Assembly (NCBI RefSeq): GCF_900108485.1
Contig: NZ_FNXF01000003.1
Location: 204,530-268,529 of the forward strand
DNA length: 64,000 bases
Origin: Rheinheimera pacifica
Lineage (GTDB): Bacteria; Pseudomonadota; Gammaproteobacteria; Enterobacterales; Alteromonadaceae
Direction of reading: 5' to 3'
Shown here: one piece after another, positions 9,469 to 17,589 of the stretch
Position numbering within the stretch: the first letter of the stretch is position 1
Layout: the number at the start of each line of letters is the position of its first letter
Made by a program: the position numbers and the translations under genes
The notes under the pieces: model-generated
Seen by the model: the letters and a program-made list of their open reading frames with translations, nothing else
The model's database searches: none
Told to the model about the DNA's origin: nothing

Positions 9469-10683
9469 ATGAAAACACCCGTTTCTGCTTTACCTTTTGC
9501 CATCACTTTCGCGTTATCTGCCGCCGCATCATCACCTGCACAGGCTAACAGCGCCAGCGAGCAGCTGGGGCAAGCATTGACACAAAGCAGTGTGTCAGCA
9601 CATTTTCGCTACCGGCTGGAATATGTCGACCAGGACAATCAGCTTGATGATGCCTTTGCCTCTACCCTGCGTAGCCGCTTAAGCGTTAATACCGGTAAAG
9701 CCTATGGTGTCAGCGCCTTACTGCAGGTTGATAATGTCAGCCTGGTGGGTAACGACAATTACAACAGCACAGTAAATGGCAAAACAGATTACAGCGTGGT
9801 GGCCGACCCTAAAGGCACCGATATTAATCAGGCCCTGCTGCGCTATCAGAACGACAGCGGCACCACCTTTAGTGCCGGCCGCCAGTTGGTTAATCAACTA
9901 AACCAACGCTTTTTAGGCGGTGTTGGCTGGCGTCAGAATGAGCAAACCCTGGATGGCTACCGCCTGCAACAAACATTTGCCAGCAACTTTAGCGCTGAGC
10001 TGGGCCATTACTACAACGTTAACCGGGTATTTGGCCCCAAAGGCCCCGCTGCCGATCAACACGGCAGCTTCAATACGGCACTACTGCAATGGCAGCTAAA
10101 CCCGGCGCATCAGCTGGCTGCTTTTGGCTATGACTTTGATTTTGATAACTGGGCAGCACGCAGCAGCCGCACCGTTGGCGCAGATTATCAGGGCCAGCTT
10201 AACAGCGGAGCTAAGCTTAGCTGGCAGTTAGCGCTGGCTAAACAAGACGATGCACATAATGCGCCGTTAAGTTTCAGCCATCACTACCACCGTTTAAGCC
10301 TGAGCTGGGCGCTGGATAGCGTAACGCTGGAAGCTGGCCAGGAGCGTTTAGCCGGTGATGGCCAAAGCGCCTTTCAAACGCCGCTGGCCACCCTGCATGC
10401 GTTTTCCGGCTTTGCCGATATGTTTTTAACTACCCCCAATAGTGGCCTGCGGGATAACTGGCTGCAAGCCAATACCAAACTAAAGGATGTGGCACTAACG
10501 CTGGCGTATCATCGCTTTGACAGTGATGCCGGTAGCAGCAAATACGGCGATGAATGGAATGCCAGCGCCAGCTACGCTGTGAATAAGCAATTATCTGCCT
10601 TACTGAAACTGGCACATTACAACGCTGATACCCTGGCAGTGAACACGACTAAAGTCTGGTTGATGCTCAGCTACCAGTTGTAG
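9469..10683 (+). CDS. Outer-membrane beta-barrel protein (porin/alginate-export-like)
   Basis: 404 residues with a signal peptide ending near AQA (about 26). The rest alternates hydrophobic and polar residues in short strands, as in a 16-18-stranded barrel: HFRYRLEYVDQDN, FASTLRSRLSVNT, LLRYQNDSGTTFSAGRQLVN. The last strand (KVWLMLSYQL) ends the chain without the usual terminal Phe. This strand pattern resembles the alginate-export/OprD-like porin group. The substrate is unknown; its position between nar and nrd suggests, but does not show, a link to anaerobic solute uptake. AGGA precedes ATG 9469, and a strong terminator follows the gene. Confidence 0.78.
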   Translation: MKTPVSALPFAITFALSAAASSPAQANSASEQLGQALTQSSVSAHFRYRLEYVDQDNQLDDAFASTLRSRLSVNTGKAYGVSALLQVDNVSLVGNDNYNSTVNGKTDYSVVADPKGTDINQALLRYQNDSGTTFSAGRQLVNQLNQRFLGGVGWRQNEQTLDGYRLQQTFASNFSAELGHYYNVNRVFGPKGPAADQHGSFNTALLQWQLNPAHQLAAFGYDFDFDNWAARSSRTVGADYQGQLNSGAKLSWQLALAKQDDAHNAPLSFSHHYHRLSLSWALDSVTLEAGQERLAGDGQSAFQTPLATLHAFSGFADMFLTTPNSGLRDNWLQANTKLKDVALTLAYHRFDSDAGSSKYGDEWNASASYAVNKQLSALLKLAHYNADTLAVNTTKVWLMLSYQL

Positions 10684-10749
10684 CCATCGTTAAGTTTTTC
10701 TTCTCTCATAGCTCCACCTTGGCCAATACTGCATGTTGGCTCCTCTGTA

Positions 10750-10780
10750 CCGCCCCTGGTTTTCAGTGGGCGGTTTTTTT
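10750..10780 (+). terminator. Rho-independent terminator of the barrel gene
   Basis: CCGCCC-CTG, loop, CAG-T-GGGCGG, followed by seven T residues (10774-10780). A classical intrinsic terminator about 65 bp after the stop. Confidence 0.93.
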
Positions 10781-10886
10781 ATTTGCTATGCCACTCTGCC
10801 CGCGCGGCGTCTTACTCCCGATGGGGTAATAACTGCAGTAAAACTGCGCCCTGCCACCAGGCTGATGTTTTCACAACTGCAAAAAC

Positions 10887-10900
10887 ATGATCCAGATCAA
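10887..10900 (+). promoter_or_regulatory. FNR/DNR box upstream of nrdG
   Basis: ATGAT-CCAG-ATCAA differs from the perfect FNR box by one base. Its centre is about 87 bp before the nrdG start. A class II promoter from it would use a weak -10 (TAAGCT, 10922-10927). An AT-rich stretch with TATAAA and TATATA lies at 10950-10972 and could be an alternative -10. The remainder of the 297-bp gap holds only the terminator described at 10750. Confidence 0.7.
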
Positions 10901-10980
10901 ACTTTGCTCCGGGCTTAGCGCTAAGCTAAACCACAACATCTAGTGCAAATTTAAATATAAAACACTATATAGAGGGTTAA

Positions 10981-11430
10981 ATGCTTAGATTTACTGATGA
11001 ACACATTGCCTTTCAGGAAGTGCCGGGCGAAGTATCACTGGCTTATACCATCGCCGGCTGTCCGCTGGGCTGCAAAGGCTGCCACAGCAGTTACAGCTGG
11101 CATAGCGGGCAAGGTACAGCGCTAACCAGCAGCTATCTGCAACAACGGCTGCAGACGTATCAGGACCTGATTAGCTGTGTACTGTTTTTAGGCGGCGAAT
11201 GGCAACCGCAAACGCTACTGCCACTGTTAATTATGGTACGTCGTGCCGGCCTGAATAGCTGTTTATATACCGGGTTGGACGATGTCAACCCGGCACTGAA
11301 ACAACAGCTGACTTACCTGAAAACCGGCCGCTGGCTGGCAGAACGTGGCGGCCTTAACAGCCCGGACACCAACCAGGTTTTTACCGACTTACGCACAGGC
11401 CAATGCCTGAATCCGCTTTTTATCCAATAA
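10981..11430 (+). CDS. nrdG: Anaerobic ribonucleotide reductase activating protein
   Basis: Radical-SAM enzyme that generates the glycyl radical on NrdD. 149 residues. The cluster motif is Cys27-X3-Cys31-X2-Cys34 (CPLGCKGCH). FLGGEW (about 68-73) corresponds to the GGE motif that binds SAM. GRW (about 118-120) fits the short NrdG core, but the protein is shorter than many NrdG at the C-terminus. It is placed upstream of nrdD, the reverse of the E. coli order, with a 17-bp gap. An FNR/DNR box upstream fits anaerobic expression. Confidence 0.93.
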   Translation: MLRFTDEHIAFQEVPGEVSLAYTIAGCPLGCKGCHSSYSWHSGQGTALTSSYLQQRLQTYQDLISCVLFLGGEWQPQTLLPLLIMVRRAGLNSCLYTGLDDVNPALKQQLTYLKTGRWLAERGGLNSPDTNQVFTDLRTGQCLNPLFIQ

Positions 11431-11447
11431 TGACAAAGGGATACACT

Positions 11448-13253
11448 ATGCACGCGCTAAACTTGCAGCAACTACAACAAAAACTCAGTTTTATCGAAAG
11501 CTATCTGCACGCTAATAATGCGGCCGATGGCTCCAAACTGGATGCCAATGCTAACGTCACCCAGAAAAATATCGCCACCTTAGAAGCGGAACTGATGAAA
11601 GATCATTTTATTCAGGTAAACCGGGCCTTAGTCAGCAATAAGATCAGCACACTGTTTGGCGCGGAACTGGCGGCGGAATACCTGCGCCAAATCACTGAGC
11701 ATGAAATTTATGTGCACGACGAAACCAGCTTAAAGCCGTACTGTGTGTCGGTAACCATGTATCCGTTTTTACGCGATGGCTTAACCAGGCTCGGTGGCGA
11801 ATCGCAGGCACCCAAGCATTTAGAATCGTTCTGCGGCTGTTTCGTTAACTTTGTGTTTGCCGTATCCAGCCAGTTTGCCGGTGCTGTGGCCACAGTAGAG
11901 TTTTTAACTTACTTTGATTACTTTGCCCGTAAAGATTACGGCGATAATTATCTGCAAACTCATACCAAGCAAATTGCCAACCACCTGCAGCATGTAGTGT
12001 ATGCGCTAAACCAGCCGGCGGCTGCCCGCGGTTATCAAAGTGTGTTTTGGAATATCTCAATATACGACCAGCACTACTTCGACAGCATGTTTGGCAACTT
12101 TGTGTTTCCGGATTTTGTCAAACCAGAGTGGCAGTCGGTGTCTGCACTGCAGCAGTTTTTTTTGCAGTGGTTTAATAAAGAGCGGGAAAAAACCGTACTG
12201 ACCTTTCCGGTGGTCACCGTAGCGATGCTGACCGACAAGGGTAAATGTAAAGACGCGGCCTTTGCCAACGACATCGCCCGTGAAATGGCGGCGGGTAATT
12301 CGTTCTTTATTTATCAATCAGAAAACGCTGACTCCTTAGCCAGCTGCTGCCGGTTACGCAGTGAAATCAGCGACAATACCTTCTCGTATTCACTCGGTGC
12401 CGGCGGTGTCGCTACCGGCTCCATCAACGTTATTACGCTTAATATGAACCGCTTAATACAGGATGGCCGCGACCTCGCTGTGGAAGTGGCCAAAATTCAT
12501 AAGTATCAGGTGGCGTACCGTAAATTAATGGAAGAGTACAAAGCTGCCGGCTTACTCACCGTATACGACGCGGGTTTTATCAGCCTGGATAAACAGTTTT
12601 TAACCATTGGTATTAACGGCATGGTCGAGGCTGCTGAATCGCAAGGCTTAACCGCCGGCAATAACCCTGAGTACATCAATTTTGTGCAACAGCAGTTAAA
12701 AGTCATTTTTGATGCTAATAAAGCCGCTAAGGCCGAATATGGCTATATGTTTAACACCGAATTTGTGCCGGCGGAAAACCTCGGCGTAAAAAATGCCAAG
12801 TGGGATCGCGAAGATGGCTACTTTGTACCGCGCGATTGCTATAACTCGTATTTCTATGTGGTAGAGGATGAGCACAGCAATACGCTGGATAAATTTCAGC
12901 TGCATGGCCGGCAATTGTTAGATTACCTCGATGGCGGTTCGGCACTGCATTTAAATCTGGCAGAAAAACTGGATCAGGCCGGCTACGTTAACCTGTTGAA
13001 TATTGCTGCCCATACCGGCTGCAACTACTTTTGTGTCAACGTAAAAATTACCATCTGCAACAGCTGCGAAGCCATCGACAAGCGTACACTGTGCGCCTGC
13101 CCGGCCTGCGGCAGTAAAGATATTGACTACGGCACCCGGGTAATCGGCTATTTAAAACGGGTATCGGCTTTTAGCAGCGGTCGCCGGCAGGAACACAGCT
13201 TGCGGCATTATCAGAGGGAACAAAGCAGCCTTAAGGAAAAACGCAGCGCTTAA
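11448..13253 (+). CDS. nrdD: Anaerobic ribonucleoside-triphosphate reductase (class III), short form
   Basis: Reduces ribonucleotides to deoxyribonucleotides without oxygen through a glycyl radical. ATG 11448 is chosen because AAAGGG precedes it; the frame is open further upstream but overlaps nrdG. The product has 601 residues against about 712 in E. coli. The N-terminus lacks a recognisable ATP-cone regulatory domain. Near the C-terminus are CNSC and CPAC pairs (a Cys4 zinc site) and RVIGYLKR, whose Gly567 is the expected radical site. SLASCCRLR (about residues 295-303) lies in the catalytic barrel. Cofactor and allosteric behaviour may therefore differ from the E. coli type. Confidence 0.95.
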   Translation: MHALNLQQLQQKLSFIESYLHANNAADGSKLDANANVTQKNIATLEAELMKDHFIQVNRALVSNKISTLFGAELAAEYLRQITEHEIYVHDETSLKPYCVSVTMYPFLRDGLTRLGGESQAPKHLESFCGCFVNFVFAVSSQFAGAVATVEFLTYFDYFARKDYGDNYLQTHTKQIANHLQHVVYALNQPAAARGYQSVFWNISIYDQHYFDSMFGNFVFPDFVKPEWQSVSALQQFFLQWFNKEREKTVLTFPVVTVAMLTDKGKCKDAAFANDIAREMAAGNSFFIYQSENADSLASCCRLRSEISDNTFSYSLGAGGVATGSINVITLNMNRLIQDGRDLAVEVAKIHKYQVAYRKLMEEYKAAGLLTVYDAGFISLDKQFLTIGINGMVEAAESQGLTAGNNPEYINFVQQQLKVIFDANKAAKAEYGYMFNTEFVPAENLGVKNAKWDREDGYFVPRDCYNSYFYVVEDEHSNTLDKFQLHGRQLLDYLDGGSALHLNLAEKLDQAGYVNLLNIAAHTGCNYFCVNVKITICNSCEAIDKRTLCACPACGSKDIDYGTRVIGYLKRVSAFSSGRRQEHSLRHYQREQSSLKEKRSA

Positions 13254-13272
13254 AGCAGGTTAATTAATTCTG

Positions 13273-13314
13273 GGGCACCTGTTGGCGAAAGAAAGGGTGC
13301 CCCTACACTTCCCT
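13273..13314 (+). terminator. Possible hairpin after nrdD
   Basis: GGGGCACC (13273-13280) pairs with GGTGCCCC (13307-13314) across a 26-base loop, between nrdD and the convergent SirB2-like gene. No T-run follows. It may be a weak terminator or a dispersed palindrome. Confidence 0.4.
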
Positions 13315-13339
13315 CAGTTATGAAGAGGTAATCATGGCA

Positions 13340-13720
13340 TCAGATAAACAACAGCGGTTTAAACCGTGCCAGGTAAAAAATACCCGCCAGATTTGTCAGC
13401 GCTATTAAAGCACAAACCATGCGCACCGGCATGCGTAAGCGCTGCTTTAACGCGCCGATACCAAAGGCGATATAGCCCAACAGCAGTAAAATTTTAAACC
13501 CAAGCCACTGGTGCACAAAGGGCTGCCAGGGCCCTATTGCCAGCAAGGTGAATGCCAGCGTCAATAACAGGCTGTCGTTAATATGCGGTAAGTAACGCGC
13601 CGGGCTTTGCCGCCAGCCGGGTTTTCCGGCTATATCCAGCAGCAACCTGCCAGTAAACAAGCCGGCGCTTAAATAAGCACAAAACATATGTAACTGTTTT
13701 ACCTGTAAATAATATTCCAT
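13340..13720 (-). CDS. SirB2-like small integral membrane protein
   Basis: 126 residues with four hydrophobic helices and the family-type opening YYLQVKQLHMFCAYLSAGLFTGRLLLD. His11 (LHM) and the Arg in TGR are typical conserved positions of the SirB2 family. The pattern WLGFKILLLLGYIAFG also fits. The biochemical role of the family is not established. It lies between nrdD (convergent) and norB (divergent), sharing the 318-bp regulatory gap with norB. That context hints at a role under denitrifying conditions, but this is inference. Confidence 0.75.
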   Translation of the reverse strand: MEYYLQVKQLHMFCAYLSAGLFTGRLLLDIAGKPGWRQSPARYLPHINDSLLLTLAFTLLAIGPWQPFVHQWLGFKILLLLGYIAFGIGALKQRLRMPVRMVCALIALTNLAGIFYLARFKPLLFI

Positions 13721-13824
13721 ATCGCCCTACCTCTGTGCTTTTGCTGCGCATTACCTTAAAGCAACTTTGCCGCTAAGCCTATATCGCCAAAGAGGTAGAA
13801 AATACTGCGCGGCAAACAGCATGG

Positions 13825-13878
13825 GTATTTATTACCCAACGGGTAGATCCCACCCCATCCTGCTCAGGTTGAAAACAC
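13825..13878 (+). promoter_or_regulatory. Three NorR-type enhancer sites upstream of norB
   Basis: Three GT-N7-AC sites: 13825-13835 (inside the palindrome GGGTATTTATTACCC), 13843-13853 and 13868-13878. Centres are 18 and 25 bp apart. GT-N7-AC is the core of the E. coli NorR enhancers, which also come in threes. They lie 55-110 bp upstream of the sigma54-like element at 13931, and AT-rich DNA in between could bind IHF. Confidence 0.75.
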
Positions 13879-13930
13879 CCACCCGCAAGCATAAATTTCA
13901 AAATTACAATAAATAACAATAACTTAATCA

Positions 13931-13946
13931 TTGGCTTATTTCTTGT
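13931..13946 (+). promoter_or_regulatory. Sigma54-like -24/-12 promoter of norB
   Basis: TTGGC (13931-13935), 7 bp, TTGT (13943-13946): -24/-12 spacing of a sigma54 promoter, with T in place of C in the -12 GC. Expected +1 is near 13957. A small hairpin (CGGGC 13957-13961 with GCCCG 13969-13973) would lie at the 5' end of the transcript. Its value rests on the NorR sites upstream. Confidence 0.65.
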
Positions 13947-13998
13947 AATGCTTAACCGGGCGGGTAAAGCCCGCTTAATAAGAAAACAGGAGTGAAGT

Positions 13999-14055
13999 AT
14001 GACACTTGGGCGCAATAACAATGATGTAAGGGGGCTGTATGGCCGGATATCGTAA
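13999..14055 (+). CDS. Possible 18-codon leader peptide overlapping the norB start
   Basis: ATG 13999 has a good ribosome site (AGGAG 6 bp upstream) and encodes MTLGRNNNDVRGLYGRIS before TAA at 14053-14055. The stop is 17 bp inside norB in another frame. norB has its own site (AGGGGG before ATG 14039), so the leader is not needed for norB translation but could couple to it. Conservation has not been tested, so this is a candidate only. Confidence 0.35.
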   Translation: MTLGRNNNDVRGLYGRIS

Positions 14056-16306
14056 ACTCTGGTGGCTGTTAATCGGTATTTTAGCCATTACCTTTTCAGT
14101 ACTGGGCTATTTTGGCGCCGAGGTGTATCGCTCGGCACCGCCCATTCCGGCGCAGGTAGTTGATCAGCAAGGCCGGGTGCTGATGACTAACGAGACCATT
14201 TTAAACGGCCAGACCGCCTGGCAGTCGGTTGGCGGTATGCAGCTGGGCTCTATCTGGGGCCATGGTGCGTATCAGGCGCCGGACTGGACCGCCGACTGGC
14301 TGCACCGCGAGCTGATGGCCTGGCTGGAGCTGGCCGCACAGGACGAGCATGGCCAACGCTATGACGAGCTAAACGCCACGCAGCAGCATGCGCTTAAGTT
14401 TGCCCTAAAGCAGGCCTATCGCACGAATAGCTATGACAAAACCAGCGATACGCTGCAACTAAGCGACAGACGGGCGCAAGCTATTGCACAAACGGCTGAG
14501 CACTATATTGCTTTATTTGGCGATACTGCTGAGCTGGCGCAAACCCGCGCCAACTATGCAATGAAAAATAATACCCTGCCCTCCTTAAGCCGCCGGCAGG
14601 AAATGACACAGTTTTTCTTCTGGACCGCCTGGGCTGCCAGTACAGAACGTCACCCCGATAGCGCCACCTACACCAATAACTGGCCGCATGAGCCGTTAAT
14701 TGACAATCGCCCTACCGCCGAGAACCTGATCTGGTCTTTGGTGAGTATTATTTTACTGATCGCCGGTGTCGGCGGCCTGATCTGGGGCTGGGCGTTTTTA
14801 CGCCAACACGACGAAGAGGAACCCGAAGTACCCAGGCATGACCCTATTGCCCGGCTTAAACTTACGCCGTCACAAAAGTCACTGGGTAAGTATATTCTGG
14901 TGGTGGTGGCTTTGTTTACACTGCAGGTAATGCTGGGCGGTTTTACTGCACACTACACGGTAGAGGGCGATGGTTTTTATGGCCTGAACACCACCGAATG
15001 GCTGCCTTACAGCCTGGCGCGTACCTGGCATATTCAGGCGGCGATGTTCTGGATAGCCACCGGCTTTTTAGCCGCCGGCTTGTTTTTAGCCCCGATTATT
15101 AACGGCGGTAAAGATCCGAAATACCAGAAGCTGGGCGTGGATATCCTGTTTTGGGCTTTAGTGGTGCTGGTTGCCGGCTCTTTTGCCGGTAACTACTTTG
15201 CCATTATGCAAATTATGCCGCAGCAATACAGCTTCTGGTTTGGCCATCAAGGCTATGAGTACATTGATATTGGCCGCTTCTGGCAAATTATTAAATACGT
15301 TGGCGTATTGTTCTGGTTGTTGCTGATGCTGCGGGCAGTGGTACCGGCCTTTAAAGCACCGGGAGACAAAAATCTGCTGGCACTGTTTGCCGCCTCGGTA
15401 ATTTGTGTCGGTTTATTCTATGGCGCCGGCCTGTTTTACGGCGAACGTACGCATTTATCGGTAATGGAATACTGGCGCTGGTGGGTGGTTCACCTGTGGG
15501 TTGAAGGCTTCTTTGAAGTGTTCGCCACTGTATCGCTGGCGTTTATTTTCCACAGCATGGGGCTGGTATCGCGCAGTGTGGCCACCAGTGCCAGCTTAGC
15601 CTCGGCATCGTTATTTATGCTGGGCGGTATACCAGGTACCTTCCACCATCTGTATTTCTCCGGCACCACCACACCGGTAATGGCAGTGGGCGCGACCTTT
15701 AGTGCGTTGGAAGTAGTGCCACTGGTGGTACTGGGTTATGAAGCTTGGGAAAACTGGCGTTTAAAAAGCAAAGCGCCGTGGATGGGCGATATTAAATGGC
15801 CGCTTATGTTTTTTGTCGCGGTGGCATTTTGGAATATGCTCGGCGCCGGCGTATTTGGTTTTATGATCAACCCGCCTATTGCGTTGTATTACCTGCAGGG
15901 ATTAAACACTACGCCAACCCATGCCCATGCCGCGCTGTTTGGTGTCTATGGCTTCCTGGCGCTGGGCTTTTGTTTATTGATCCTGCGCTATATCCGGCCC
16001 CAACTGGTGTTTGATGAAAAACTGATGAAAACAGCGTTTTGGTGGATGAACGGCGGCTTGGTGCTGATGCTATTTACCAGCTTGCTGCCGATTGGTTTTA
16101 TTCAGTTTTACGCCAGCGCCACCGAAGGTTTATGGTATGCCCGCAGTGAAGCCTTTATGCAAAGCGACGTCCTGAAAACGTTGCGCTGGGTGCGCACTGT
16201 CGGTGATGTGATCTTTATCATCGGCGCCTTAGCAGTAAGCTGGCAGGTGGTAAAAGGCGTGTTTGACAGCAAAGCTGCCCGGCAGCCGTTGCAACAGCTT
16301 AGCTAA
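14039..16306 (+). CDS. norB: Quinol-dependent nitric oxide reductase (single-subunit qNOR)
   Basis: Reduces two NO to N2O at the membrane using quinol. 755 residues, the usual length of qNOR, with an N-terminal extension replacing the NorC subunit and then about 12 catalytic helices. Visible metal-site regions include HIQAAMFW (about 340), RWWVVHLWVEGFFEVF (about 480-495), where His and Glu of the active site occur, and FHHLYFSG (about 538-545). THAHAALFG (about 626-634) supplies the late histidines. No CxxCH motif is present, as expected for qNOR. Upstream NorR-type sites and a sigma54-like promoter suggest NO induction. A strong terminator follows. Confidence 0.95.
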   Translation: MAGYRKLWWLLIGILAITFSVLGYFGAEVYRSAPPIPAQVVDQQGRVLMTNETILNGQTAWQSVGGMQLGSIWGHGAYQAPDWTADWLHRELMAWLELAAQDEHGQRYDELNATQQHALKFALKQAYRTNSYDKTSDTLQLSDRRAQAIAQTAEHYIALFGDTAELAQTRANYAMKNNTLPSLSRRQEMTQFFFWTAWAASTERHPDSATYTNNWPHEPLIDNRPTAENLIWSLVSIILLIAGVGGLIWGWAFLRQHDEEEPEVPRHDPIARLKLTPSQKSLGKYILVVVALFTLQVMLGGFTAHYTVEGDGFYGLNTTEWLPYSLARTWHIQAAMFWIATGFLAAGLFLAPIINGGKDPKYQKLGVDILFWALVVLVAGSFAGNYFAIMQIMPQQYSFWFGHQGYEYIDIGRFWQIIKYVGVLFWLLLMLRAVVPAFKAPGDKNLLALFAASVICVGLFYGAGLFYGERTHLSVMEYWRWWVVHLWVEGFFEVFATVSLAFIFHSMGLVSRSVATSASLASASLFMLGGIPGTFHHLYFSGTTTPVMAVGATFSALEVVPLVVLGYEAWENWRLKSKAPWMGDIKWPLMFFVAVAFWNMLGAGVFGFMINPPIALYYLQGLNTTPTHAHAALFGVYGFLALGFCLLILRYIRPQLVFDEKLMKTAFWWMNGGLVLMLFTSLLPIGFIQFYASATEGLWYARSEAFMQSDVLKTLRWVRTVGDVIFIIGALAVSWQVVKGVFDSKAARQPLQQLS

Positions 16307-16320
16307 ATTACTTCTGCACA

Positions 16321-16352
16321 AAGACACCGTTGTTTATAGCGGTGTCTTTTTT
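16321..16352 (+). terminator. Rho-independent terminator of norB
   Basis: AAGACACCG (16321-16329) pairs with CGGTGTCTT (16340-16348), followed by a T-run to 16352. Confidence 0.95.
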
Positions 16353-16383
16353 GTTGTTAACTCCCTATAATTGCCCCCCTTTG

Positions 16384-17589
16384 GTGCAACTAGCGGATTT
16401 AACCTTGCAACACCAAGCCAAAAACCTGTTTACTGCCGTACTGGCACAACTGGGCCTGATTAAACGGGACAGCCAGCAGTTGTCGGCCATTCCACTAACT
16501 CAACGGTTAAAGGTAGCACTGTCGGCCTTTGTCGCCTTATTTATTGTGACCTGGGTCAGCCTGCAATTGGCTGATACGGCCGGTAGTATTGTACTACTGG
16601 CCTCAATGGGCGCCTCGGCCGTGTTGTTGTTCGGCTTACCTAACAGCCCACTGGCGAAGCCCTGGTCATTTGCTGCTGGCCATCTTATCTCCGCCACCGT
16701 TGGTCTGCTCTGCTCGCATCTGTTTACCGATTTAGCCCTGATGGCCGCGGTTACTATCGGCATAGTGCTGTTTGTTATGTATATCTTTGAATGTATGCAC
16801 CCGCCTGGCGGCGCCACTGCTCTGGTACCAGTTATTGCGTCTACCGATCAGGTACTAGGCTATGAGTTTTTACTGTATCCGGTGGCACTGAATGTGTTTG
16901 TGTTGCTGGCGGTGGCGCTGGTATTGCAGAAACTCTGGCTTAAACACGGCATGCAAAAACCGACGCAGAAATATGATCCGGTACATTTGCACCAGGATGC
17001 ATCGCCACTAAAACGGCTGGGCTTGCAACCGGAAGACTTACTCAGTGCGTTAAACAGTTTTGATACCGTAGTGGATATCAGCGAGCAGGATTTAGAGCGG
17101 CTATATCATCATGCACAGCTTAATGCTTATCAACGCAAAAGCGGTGAGATACGCTGTCGTGATATTATGTCCCGCGATCTTATTACCGTGGGGCCCAACA
17201 GCGCCGTAGCCTCTGCGTGGCAGCTGCTGCGCAAGCATAAAATCAGCATCCTGCCAGTAACCGACACAGAGCAGCAACTGCTGGGTGTCGTGTCGACTGT
17301 AGATTTTCTGAAAAACTTGCAGGTGCCACATTACTGGGGGCTGTTACGCCATGTTAATGAGTTGCTGTTGAAAAACCGCCACAATAAGCAGTACAAGCGC
17401 AAGGTAGCGGAGATTATGGTCAGCAACCTTAGCGTGGCATATGAAGATGACCACATCGTCGCCTTGGTACCTATGCTATCAGATCAGGGCCTGCACCATA
17501 TTCCGGTGCTAAATACGCAGCAACAGCTGGTTGGTATAATTACCCAGTCCGACCTTATCGCTGCGCTGTTTAACAGCAAGCTGGCCTGA
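16384..17589 (+). CDS. HPP-family membrane protein fused to two CBS domains
   Basis: The N-terminal half has four to five hydrophobic helices with the family signature HPPGGATAL (about residues 139-147). The C-terminal half holds a CBS pair: DIMSRDLITVGPNSAVASAWQLLRK, then a repeat beginning KVAEIMVSNLSVAYEDD, ending IITQSDLIAALF. HPP proteins of cyanobacteria and plants have been reported to transport nitrite; CBS pairs usually bind adenine nucleotides and gate transporters. A nitrite-transport role here is inferred from family and neighbours. The start is uncertain: no ATG precedes the HPP core. GTG 16384 was chosen; TTG 16381 and 16405 are alternatives. The stop abuts that of the convergent chemoreceptor. 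Confidence 0.82.
   Translation: MQLADLTLQHQAKNLFTAVLAQLGLIKRDSQQLSAIPLTQRLKVALSAFVALFIVTWVSLQLADTAGSIVLLASMGASAVLLFGLPNSPLAKPWSFAAGHLISATVGLLCSHLFTDLALMAAVTIGIVLFVMYIFECMHPPGGATALVPVIASTDQVLGYEFLLYPVALNVFVLLAVALVLQKLWLKHGMQKPTQKYDPVHLHQDASPLKRLGLQPEDLLSALNSFDTVVDISEQDLERLYHHAQLNAYQRKSGEIRCRDIMSRDLITVGPNSAVASAWQLLRKHKISILPVTDTEQQLLGVVSTVDFLKNLQVPHYWGLLRHVNELLLKNRHNKQYKRKVAEIMVSNLSVAYEDDHIVALVPMLSDQGLHHIPVLNTQQQLVGIITQSDLIAALFNSKLA

Noticed and set aside
13931-13946. FNR control of norB
   Set aside because: No TTGAT-N4-ATCAA box in the gap; NorR-type sites and a sigma54-like element explain the region better.
16330-16383. Upstream extension of the HPP-CBS frame to a TTG at 16330
   Set aside because: This start lies inside the loop and stem of the norB terminator and has no ribosome site; the family core begins later.
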